A stretch of 32,997 nt of DNA from a bacterium HR10 (lineage in GTDB: Bacteria > Acidobacteriota > Blastocatellia > HR10): assembly GCA_002923315.1 (NCBI GenBank), contig BEHM01000033.1, positions 1-32,997 of the forward strand, given 5' to 3'. Numbering within the stretch: position 1 is the stretch's first letter; every line of letters begins with the position of its first letter. This document shows, piece by piece, positions 17,463-23,516 of this stretch. The position numbers were made by a program, and so were the translations under genes. A model generated the notes under the pieces. The model had not been told where the DNA came from and did no database searches. It saw only the letters and a program-made list of their open reading frames with translations.

Positions 17463-18626
17463 ATGGAGGTCGGCATTCCTCCTCATGGTGGACGGCTCGT
17501 GAACCGAATTCAAGATGAGCGAGCGCCCGAAGAGCACTGGATCAAGACCCTGCCCCGAATCGCTCTGGATGCGTGGACGATCGCAGACGTGGAGCTGATC
17601 GCCGTGGGCGCGTACAGTCCCCTCGAAGGCTTCATGGGGAAGGACGATTATGAATCCGTGCTCGAGCGCAAGCGCCTGGCCAATGGCTTGCCGTGGACGA
17701 TCCCGATCACGCTCGCCGTGACGCCGACGGAGGCGGAGAAGCTCGGCCAGGGGGAGCCCGTCGTGCTCACGGATCAGCGCGGCCGCGTGCTCGGTCTGCT
17801 CGATCTCGAGCAGAAGTACCGCGTGGACAAAAAGCGCGAAGCGCGTCTGGTCTTCGCCACGACGGACGCGGCTCATCCAGGCGTGCGACGGCTGTACGAG
17901 ACCGGGGACGTGTACCTCGCAGGGAAGATCCGTCTGTTCTATCGCCCGCAGCGTCCGGAATACGAGCCGTACTGGCTGAATCCGGCTGATGCGCGGCGCG
18001 TCTTCCAGCAACGCGGCTGGCGCACGATCGTGGGGTTTCAAACGCGCAACCCGATTCACCGCGCGCATGAGTACATCCAGAAGTGCGCGCTGGAGATCGT
18101 GGACGGACTCTTCCTGCACCCGCTCGTGGGCGAGACCAAGAGCGACGACATCCCCACCCCGGTGCGGATGCGCTGCTATGAGGTCCTGCTCCGACATTAC
18201 TATCCCCTGGAGCGCGTTGTGCTCGGCGTCTATCCGGCGGCGATGCGCTACGCCGGACCGCGCGAAGCCGTCTTCCACGCCATCGTGCGGAAGAATTACG
18301 GGTGCACGCACTTCATCGTCGGCCGCGACCATGCGGGCGTCGGAAAATACTACGGGAGCTTCGACGCGCACCGCATCTTCGAGGAGTTCGACCCCAAGGA
18401 GCTAGAGATCACCCCCCTCTTCTTCGACAACGCCTTCTATTGCCGACGATGCGGGGGGATGGCTTCGGCCAAGACGTGTCCGCATGGCGGGAGCGACCGC
18501 CTCACCCTCTCGGGGACGGAGGTCCGACGACGATTGCGGGCGGGGGAGCCGCTCCCTCCAGAATTCACGCGTCCGGAAGTCGCGGAGGTCCTCGCCCAAG
18601 CCTTTCGCGAAGGAGGATGGGGATGA
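17463..18626 (+). CDS. sat: Sulfate adenylyltransferase (ATP sulfurylase)
   Basis: A 387-residue cytoplasmic enzyme: ATP + sulfate gives adenosine 5'-phosphosulfate (APS) + pyrophosphate. It is the monomeric/homodimeric Sat type, not CysDN. Visible: the N-terminal PUA-like domain (GAYSPLEGFMG); the catalytic QTRNPIHRAHEY with the QxRN and HxxH elements (~residues 193-204); the ATP loop GRDHAGVGKYYG (~287-298); and a zinc-ribbon-like CRRCGGMASAKTCPHG (~333-348), known in many prokaryotic Sat proteins. The frame stays open upstream to 17016, but the ATG at 17463 has GGAGG 6 bases before it and sits just after a strong promoter. Its stop overlaps the cysC start. No APS or PAPS reductase or CysD/N is in the window, so whether the pathway is assimilatory or serves sulfation cannot be decided here. 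Confidence 0.96.
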   Translation: MEVGIPPHGGRLVNRIQDERAPEEHWIKTLPRIALDAWTIADVELIAVGAYSPLEGFMGKDDYESVLERKRLANGLPWTIPITLAVTPTEAEKLGQGEPVVLTDQRGRVLGLLDLEQKYRVDKKREARLVFATTDAAHPGVRRLYETGDVYLAGKIRLFYRPQRPEYEPYWLNPADARRVFQQRGWRTIVGFQTRNPIHRAHEYIQKCALEIVDGLFLHPLVGETKSDDIPTPVRMRCYEVLLRHYYPLERVVLGVYPAAMRYAGPREAVFHAIVRKNYGCTHFIVGRDHAGVGKYYGSFDAHRIFEEFDPKELEITPLFFDNAFYCRRCGGMASAKTCPHGGSDRLTLSGTEVRRRLRAGEPLPPEFTRPEVAEVLAQAFREGGWG

Positions 18627-19165
18627 CTGATTCCCGCGAGATCGGCTTCGCGCTCTGGTTCACGGGCTTGCCCAGTTCCGGCAAGACGACGATCGCTCGC
18701 CTCCTGGAAGGTCACCTGCGCGCGCGCGGCCTGAGGGTCGAAGTGCTCGACGGGGATGAAGTCCGACAGCAGCTCAGCCCGCAGCTCGGATTCAGCAAGG
18801 AGGAGCGAGATGTTCACATCCGGCGCATCGCCTATGTGGCCCAGCTGCTCGTGCGCAACGGTGTCATCGCCATCGTCGCCGCCATCTCCCCCTATCGCGA
18901 GACGCGGCAGTACGCCCGCCAGTTGATCGGCCGCTTCGTGGAGGTCTACGTGAAGTGCCCTCTGGAGGTCTGCATCGCGCGCGATGTGAAAGGACTCTAC
19001 AAGAAGGCCCTGCGCGGAGAGATCCCGAATTTCACCGGCATCTCAGACCCCTACGAGGAGCCCTCGGCGCCGGAGCTCGTCCTCCACAGCCACGAGGAGA
19101 CACCCGAAGAGAGCGCCCATCGCGTCATCGCGCGATTGATCGAGCTCGGCTACCTGCGCTCCTGA
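18623..19165 (+). CDS. cysC: Adenylyl-sulfate kinase (APS kinase)
   Basis: A 180-residue P-loop kinase that phosphorylates APS to PAPS. The Walker A motif is GLPSSGKTT (~residues 15-23). DGDEVRQQLS carries the APS-binding Asp/Arg. GFSKEERDVHIRRIAYVA and the lid segment GLYKKALRGEIPNFTGISDPYE (in part) are typical. The start ATG at 18623 overlaps the sat stop (ATGA), and GGAGG in the end of sat serves as ribosome site, so the two are made together. This makes sense, because Sat is energetically unfavourable without removal of APS. Length is normal (~180-200). Confidence 0.96.
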   Translation: MTDSREIGFALWFTGLPSSGKTTIARLLEGHLRARGLRVEVLDGDEVRQQLSPQLGFSKEERDVHIRRIAYVAQLLVRNGVIAIVAAISPYRETRQYARQLIGRFVEVYVKCPLEVCIARDVKGLYKKALRGEIPNFTGISDPYEEPSAPELVLHSHEETPEESAHRVIARLIELGYLRS

Positions 19166-19177
19166 AGAGACGTCGCC

Positions 19178-19633
19178 TCATCCCTCCGAAGAGAGCTTCG
19201 CGCGCACGATCTCATGGACCCGGCGTCCCTCGACCCATTGTCCGGCCAGCTTCGCCATCACCGCCTTCATGACCGGTCCCACATCTTTCAGCGTCTTCGC
19301 CCCCAGTTCGGCGATCGTCTCCACGACCACGCGCTCGATCTCGGCATCGCTCAGCGGAGCGGGAAGATACCCCTCCAGGATCTCGATCTCCCGCGCCTCC
19401 TTCTCCGCGAGATCCGGACGCCCGCCCCGGCGATATTGCTCGATCGCCTCCCGCCGCTGCTTGATCAAGCTCCGGACGACCTCGACCACATCCGCATCGG
19501 TGAGCGCGCGCATCTCGGCGACCTGCCGATGCGTGAGCGCCGTCTTCACCATGCGGAGCGTGCTCACGCGCAGCTCCTCGCGCGCCTTCAGAGCCGCGAC
19601 GAAATCCCGCTCGATGCGCTCTTGCAGGCTCAT
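19178..19633 (-). CDS. GatB/YqeY domain protein
   Basis: A 151-residue all-helical protein of the YqeY family, which resembles the tail domain of the GatB subunit of the tRNA-dependent amidotransferase. The stand-alone protein's function is not settled; a tRNA-related role is assumed. The family signature is clear: an N-terminal helix with SLQERIERDFVAALKAR, then LRMVKTALTH, the segment RREAIEQYRRGGRPDLAEKE (in part), EIEILEGYLP, and the C-terminal VGPVMKAVM with GRRVHEIV. Length is typical (~147-150). It is convergent with cysC, only 12 bases apart, and downstream of the small gene at 19693 on the same strand. Confidence 0.92.
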   Translation of the reverse strand: MSLQERIERDFVAALKAREELRVSTLRMVKTALTHRQVAEMRALTDADVVEVVRSLIKQRREAIEQYRRGGRPDLAEKEAREIEILEGYLPAPLSDAEIERVVVETIAELGAKTLKDVGPVMKAVMAKLAGQWVEGRRVHEIVRAKLSSEG

Positions 19634-19692
19634 CGTTCATTCCCTCCTGCACATCCCACCGACGATCCTCCTCAAACGGGCGGCCGATGGCG

Positions 19693-19887
19693 TCATGGCT
19701 GTCTCCCCAAAGCGCTCCAGAGCTGATCCCGCTCCAGTTTTCGCACCAGCTCGAGCGCCTGAAGCAGATGCTCCTTCACGACGCTCCAGTCGGGATACGT
19801 CCCCGCCGCGATCCCCGCCTCGATCTCGGCGAGTATCGGATGCAAGAGTTCTCGAAGCCGCTCTAAATCTGCCTTCAATTCGGCCAT
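19693..19887 (-). CDS. Small helical protein of unknown function
   Basis: A 64-residue protein with no family I recognise. It is predicted to be mostly alpha-helical: ELKADLERLRELLHPILAEI, a short Gly/Tyr turn (GTYPDWS), then a second amphipathic helix (EHLLQALELVRKLERDQLW). I chose the ATG at 19887, which has GAAGGAG about 9 bases upstream. The longer frame to 19932 would start inside the predicted -10 box. It lies 59 bases upstream of the YqeY-like gene on the same strand, so the two probably share a transcript. Confidence 0.7.
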   Translation of the reverse strand: MAELKADLERLRELLHPILAEIEAGIAAGTYPDWSVVKEHLLQALELVRKLERDQLWSALGRQP

Positions 19888-19922
19888 CGCGCTCGCTCCT
19901 TCGTGAACCCTCGATCGCCTCA

Positions 19923-19950
19923 AATATACCACATCCCCGCCCGGAAAGAA
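19923..19950 (-). promoter_or_regulatory. Possible promoter of the small gene and yqeY-like gene
   Basis: On the minus strand TATATT (19928-19923) is a good -10 box. The -35 at 16 bases is poor (TTCTTT, 19950-19945). Transcription would start near 19916, about 29 bases before the ATG at 19887. Confidence 0.45.
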
Positions 19951-19974
19951 CGCGCGACCGGCGAGATCTTCCCC

Positions 19975-20003
19975 TCGACAGAGAGGCCGCCAATGGCTAA
20001 GAT
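19975..20003 (+). promoter_or_regulatory. Promoter of bcp, predicting a leaderless or near-leaderless mRNA
   Basis: TCGACA (19975-19980), 17 bases, TAAGAT (19998-20003). The ATG is at 20013, only 9 bases past the -10 box, and no Shine-Dalgarno sequence is present between them. Confidence 0.55.
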
Positions 20004-20012
20004 GATCTCCCT

Positions 20013-20495
20013 ATGGCGACGAAAGTGAACATCGGCGATCTCGCTCCGGATTTCACCCTGCCGGATCAACAGGGGCGCCCGCATCGGCTCTCGGACTTTC
20101 GCGGGCGATGGGTCGTCCTCTATTTCTATCCGAGAGACAACACACCGGGGTGCACCAAGGAGGCCTGTGCCTTTCGCGATCTCTTCCCGACGTTCCGGCG
20201 GCGGGGAGTCGTCGTCCTCGGTGTCAGCACCGACTCCGTACGCAGCCATCAGAAGTTCGCTGAGAAGTACCAACTCCCCTTCCCGCTCCTGGCCGATGAA
20301 GGGAAGGAGGTCGTTTGCGCCTACGGCGTCTGGGGGAAGAAGAGCTTCATGGGACGCACGACGATGGGCACCCATCGCATCTCGTTCCTCATCAACCCGG
20401 AGGGGCGCGTCGCGAAGGTCTACGAGAAAGTGAAGCCGGAGGTGCACGCCGAAGAGGTGTTGCGCGATCTCGCCGAGTTGATGAAGGCGAGATGA
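20013..20495 (+). CDS. bcp: Thioredoxin-dependent peroxiredoxin, Bcp/PrxQ type
   Basis: A 160-residue cytoplasmic peroxidase that reduces hydrogen peroxide and organic hydroperoxides. The PxxxTxxC active site appears as PRDNTPGC, with the peroxidatic Cys at residue 47. A second Cys at 52 (CTKEAC) is the resolving residue of the atypical two-Cys PrxQ form. APDFTLPDQ and [17 protein letters not shown] are further family marks. Length is normal (~150-160). It stands alone, convergent with the SCO gene 14 bases away, and may protect against oxidants made by the adjacent respiratory chain; that link is positional only. Confidence 0.95.
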   Translation: MATKVNIGDLAPDFTLPDQQGRPHRLSDFRGRWVVLYFYPRDNTPGCTKEACAFRDLFPTFRRRGVVVLGVSTDSVRSHQKFAEKYQLPFPLLADEGKEVVCAYGVWGKKSFMGRTTMGTHRISFLINPEGRVAKVYEKVKPEVHAEEVLRDLAELMKAR

Positions 20496-20509
20496 AGTCA
20501 AGCGAAGTC

Positions 20510-21373
20510 CTAACGCCGAGACTCCGGATCGCTCGCACCGAAGGCGTCTTGGTGCGATCCCAGGGCTTCCGCTGAGAGCCGATGTGCGCCCTCCCGCCGG
20601 AAGAGCCAAATGGTGCCCAGAATCGTCGCCATTCCCGGCAGCAGCAGGAGCAGAAGCCCCCAATCCGGAGTCCATCGTCCACTGGCCGGATCGTACTGGA
20701 AGCACCGAAAGAGGACCTTGCGCGGGAGGGGATAAGCGGGGACGAATTCCCCCCGCAATTCCCGAATCACTTCGTTCAAGCGGACCGGAGCGATCGTCCC
20801 CCCGATGAGGAATCGCATAATGCGCCCATCGCGAATGCCGATGATCATGGCCGGATGATCGTACTGGCGCGAAGCCGCCTCCCACTCGAACCAAAATCCC
20901 GTCGCCCGAACGATCCGGGCGATGTCGTCAGCCGAGGCGACGCCGAAGATCCAGGCCGGATCTCCCGCGACGCCCACATGGTCCGCAAGCTCGGCCATAT
21001 CCGAGAGCGTATCCCGTGGGTCGAAACTCAAGACGAGAATCCTGTAGTCCCATCCGGCCCCCCCCACGGAAGCGACCGCGGCTTTGAGCGAGCGGAGCAT
21101 AGGCGAACACACCCCCGCACATCGCGTGAAGACGAGCGTCAGAAGGAGTGGCCGTTCCCGCCACAACGCCGAGAGGGACGTCATCTCTGCTGGTCCTGAC
21201 TGGATCGGAACATCCGGGACGGATCGGTAGAGGTACCGCCCTTCCGAAGGTGGACGATCACTCTTCTCCCCCACGACCTGAGCCCAAAGGGGAGAGGCGA
21301 ACACCCCCACCAGGAGCACAAGTCCCGGGATGAGCGCGCGCTTCACGGCGATGCGCGAAAGGCCAAGAGACAT
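20510..21373 (-). CDS. SCO1/SenC-type copper chaperone with C-terminal membrane anchor
   Basis: A 287-residue thioredoxin-fold protein that is expected to deliver copper to the CuA centre of subunit II or to act as a thiol reductase for it. A signal peptide (residues 1-32, ALIPGLVLLVGVFASPLWAQ) leads to a periplasmic domain with the copper-binding CAGVC (family CxxxC, ~residues 84-88) and the partner His in QYDHPA. The domain shows the usual LLLTLVFTRC strand and a variant of the VLSFDPRDT motif. A second membrane helix near the C-terminus (GLLLLLLPGMATILGTIWLF) is followed by a polar tail. The gene overlaps the end of subunit I by 31 bases, so it is part of the heme-copper operon. Confidence 0.92.
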   Translation of the reverse strand: MSLGLSRIAVKRALIPGLVLLVGVFASPLWAQVVGEKSDRPPSEGRYLYRSVPDVPIQSGPAEMTSLSALWRERPLLLTLVFTRCAGVCSPMLRSLKAAVASVGGAGWDYRILVLSFDPRDTLSDMAELADHVGVAGDPAWIFGVASADDIARIVRATGFWFEWEAASRQYDHPAMIIGIRDGRIMRFLIGGTIAPVRLNEVIRELRGEFVPAYPLPRKVLFRCFQYDPASGRWTPDWGLLLLLLPGMATILGTIWLFRREGAHRLSAEALGSHQDAFGASDPESRR

Positions 21374-22824
21374 CGTCGGCCCGTCTCCCAGAGATAGAGC
21401 ACCACGCCGAGAAAGAGGAGGGTGATGAATCCCAGAGCGATCCGAGCGTAGTCAACTCCCTGTAAGACCTCCTGCGGATACACGGCATAGCGCCGAGGAA
21501 CCGAATGAGCGCCACCGAGATAGAACATCAGCAGAAAGCCATACCCCCCGATGACAAAGAGCGCCGTAATGATCTTCGTGAGCCGACCGTTCTCGGACTG
21601 CTGGCTCACCTCCTGCCCGAAATGAGCCGCAAACCCCAGGAGCATGAGGACAACGCCCATCAGGTAATACGTGTGGAAATGCGCTGGCACCCAGAGCGTA
21701 TTGTGGAACCGCAGATTCACAGCGATGGTCGAGTCAATGACCGCTGCGACCCCGCCGATCGCCCACCCCATGACGCCCAGATACATCAAGATCGAGCTGA
21801 GCGTCCAGCGCATGGATGCTCCGTAGACGAGCACAAGCGTGCTGAAGATGGTCACGACAGCCGCCGGGACGGAGATGAAGTAGGACGCCACCTGCCCCAG
21901 GACTTGCACCCACTGCGGCTGCACGAAGTCCATGTAGAGATGGTGGAAATAGGCGAACAGGACCAAGAAGAGCACCGTGTTCCAGGCGATGGCGACCATG
22001 CGATTGGTCTTCCACGGACGCGCACTGTACCGAGGGAGGACATCATAGACCAAAACCACGCCCAGATACATCGTGATGTTCACCAGGACGTGCCCGAAGA
22101 AGAAGATCAGGTTCTTCATGAGCAGCGCGTCATTGGTGAATCCCGTTCCCGCCCACTCCAGCACCGAGAGCACGAGAATGATTACGGCGGCCAGGAACCC
22201 GGCGAGAGCCGAGATGAGGCTGACGGTGGTGATCAGGACGGCGGGAGGAACCTCCGGCTCTGTCCTCCCACGGATGTAGTGCCACGCCAGCGCCACGCGC
22301 AGTGAATACGAGCGGGCGATCGCCCGCAACAGGTCCAGGGCCCACACCGTCCATCCCACGCCCAGAATCGCCAGGGAGATGAGGAACGTCCAGGTCGCCC
22401 AGTTGGGCCACACGCCCGCCGGGTAGAAGGGGAGCGGATACAGGAAGTACCATCCAACGCCGAATCGCCCGACCAGCGTCGTGATCAGAAGCAGCAGGAC
22501 GCCCAGCACCGTCGCCACTAACGCTCCCCAGGAGATCGCTCGGCTGGGACGCACATATTGCGTGAGGACGTAGCTCACGGCGGCCATCGCCCCCACGAAC
22601 CACGTCCCCACCATCCCCAATCCGTGCAAGGTCAGGACAGCATAGAACCACTCCGGAAGCAGCGTGGGCAGCCAGTTGGCCTGCACGATCCGCATGAACG
22701 CTCCAAGCAACAGGAGAACGGGGAACAAGAGCAACATCACGAGCATCCACGTCGCCGTCAGACGACGCCATTGGTGCTGCTCCACGCCTGACCACACCGG
22801 CGACACGACGACCTGGTCTGCCAT
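21343..22824 (-). CDS. Heme-copper oxidoreductase subunit I lacking the active-site tyrosine (possible NO reductase)
   Basis: A 493-residue protein with ~12 membrane helices. All metal-ligand histidines are present: His67 (LHGLGM, low-spin heme), His245 (FFGHVLVN, metal B), His294-His295 (FHHLYMD, metal B), and His382/His384 (PAHFHTYY, the two hemes). In A- and B-type oxygen reductases a Tyr crosslinks to the first metal-B His (HPxVY). Here the motif is HVLVN, with Asn249 in its place. In cbb3 the Tyr sits six residues before the His pair; here that residue is Val288. So neither oxidase Tyr is present. cNOR-type glutamates are also not seen in that helix. The start is the ATG at 22824 with a purine-rich GGGAGG site, rather than the upstream TTG inside the subunit II gene. 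It could be one of the proposed B-family-derived NO reductases, or an unusual oxidase. Confidence 0.9.
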   Translation of the reverse strand: MADQVVVSPVWSGVEQHQWRRLTATWMLVMLLLFPVLLLLGAFMRIVQANWLPTLLPEWFYAVLTLHGLGMVGTWFVGAMAAVSYVLTQYVRPSRAISWGALVATVLGVLLLLITTLVGRFGVGWYFLYPLPFYPAGVWPNWATWTFLISLAILGVGWTVWALDLLRAIARSYSLRVALAWHYIRGRTEPEVPPAVLITTVSLISALAGFLAAVIILVLSVLEWAGTGFTNDALLMKNLIFFFGHVLVNITMYLGVVLVYDVLPRYSARPWKTNRMVAIAWNTVLFLVLFAYFHHLYMDFVQPQWVQVLGQVASYFISVPAAVVTIFSTLVLVYGASMRWTLSSILMYLGVMGWAIGGVAAVIDSTIAVNLRFHNTLWVPAHFHTYYLMGVVLMLLGFAAHFGQEVSQQSENGRLTKIITALFVIGGYGFLLMFYLGGAHSVPRRYAVYPQEVLQGVDYARIALGFITLLFLGVVLYLWETGRRCLLAFRASP

Positions 22825-22837
22825 ACCCCCCCTCCCT

Positions 22838-23398
22838 TCATTCCACAAAGAAGACCCCGCGCATCCGATGATGCGCCGAGCCGCAGAATTCCAGACAGAG
22901 GACGGTATATCGCCCCGGTTCGTTCAGCCGCAGGCGCAGGCGATTGACATATCCGGGCATCGCCTGCGTCTGGGCCAGAAGCCGCCCCTGTGGGGAATAG
23001 ACGCTGAACCCGTGATTCACATCGAAGCTCGTCACGCGGAACTCCACGAGACTCCCGACGGGGATCCGAACCGGAGGGGCGAACGACGAGACCTCCTCCC
23101 ATTGCGCGTCCGTCTCGATCGGCGTCTCCGAGATCGCAAAGGCGAACTGCTTCCCCACGACGTGAACGACCCGATCGGGAATGACGCCCTCTCTCGGATA
23201 GGGCATGCGCGGCAGCGTGATCCCCAGAAAAGCTGTCAGAACGCCCGTGAGCGTGAAGAAGAAGACCTTTCGCGCCTGACCCGCCGCCTTGTAATCCACC
23301 TCCCGGACGCGCCGCGTGCTCCGCGCTACGAGCAAGAAGACCACAGCCACAACGATCGCAAGCCCCAAAAAGAGGCGAAACACGGCGACTGGCGACAT
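22838..23398 (-). CDS. Heme-copper oxidoreductase subunit II with CuA centre
   Basis: A 186-residue membrane-anchored cupredoxin that accepts electrons from a cytochrome c or other donor and passes them to subunit I. There are two N-terminal helices (VFRLFLGLAIVVAVVFLLVA and KVFFFTLTGVLTAFLGITL), then the periplasmic domain. The CuA ligands are complete: His in DVNHGFSVY and the CLEFCGSAHHRM loop (two Cys, Glu, His, Met). It is short compared with A-type subunit II, and more like the ba3/B-type. It is the first gene of its operon, with GAGGAGG before the ATG, and ends 13 bases before subunit I. No subunit III and no cytochrome c gene lie nearby. Confidence 0.94.
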   Translation of the reverse strand: MSPVAVFRLFLGLAIVVAVVFLLVARSTRRVREVDYKAAGQARKVFFFTLTGVLTAFLGITLPRMPYPREGVIPDRVVHVVGKQFAFAISETPIETDAQWEEVSSFAPPVRIPVGSLVEFRVTSFDVNHGFSVYSPQGRLLAQTQAMPGYVNRLRLRLNEPGRYTVLCLEFCGSAHHRMRGVFFVE

Positions 23399-23429
23399 GA
23401 CCTCACCTCCTCGACCTCATCCGTCCTTC

Positions 23430-23457
23430 AGTGTAAGCCCATCGGCAGACGCGTCAA
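23430..23457 (-). promoter_or_regulatory. Promoter of the heme-copper operon
   Basis: On the minus strand TTGACG (23457-23452), 16 bases, TACACT (23435-23430). The start of transcription would be near 23423, 25 bases before the subunit II ATG. No FNR- or NnrR-like TTGAT...ATCAA site is visible just upstream. Confidence 0.6.
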
Positions 23458-23516
23458 GTAGGCACTTTTTGGTAACCAGCCGTAGGCTCTCCCGTCGAGG
23501 CGCCGCCAGCCCGTTC

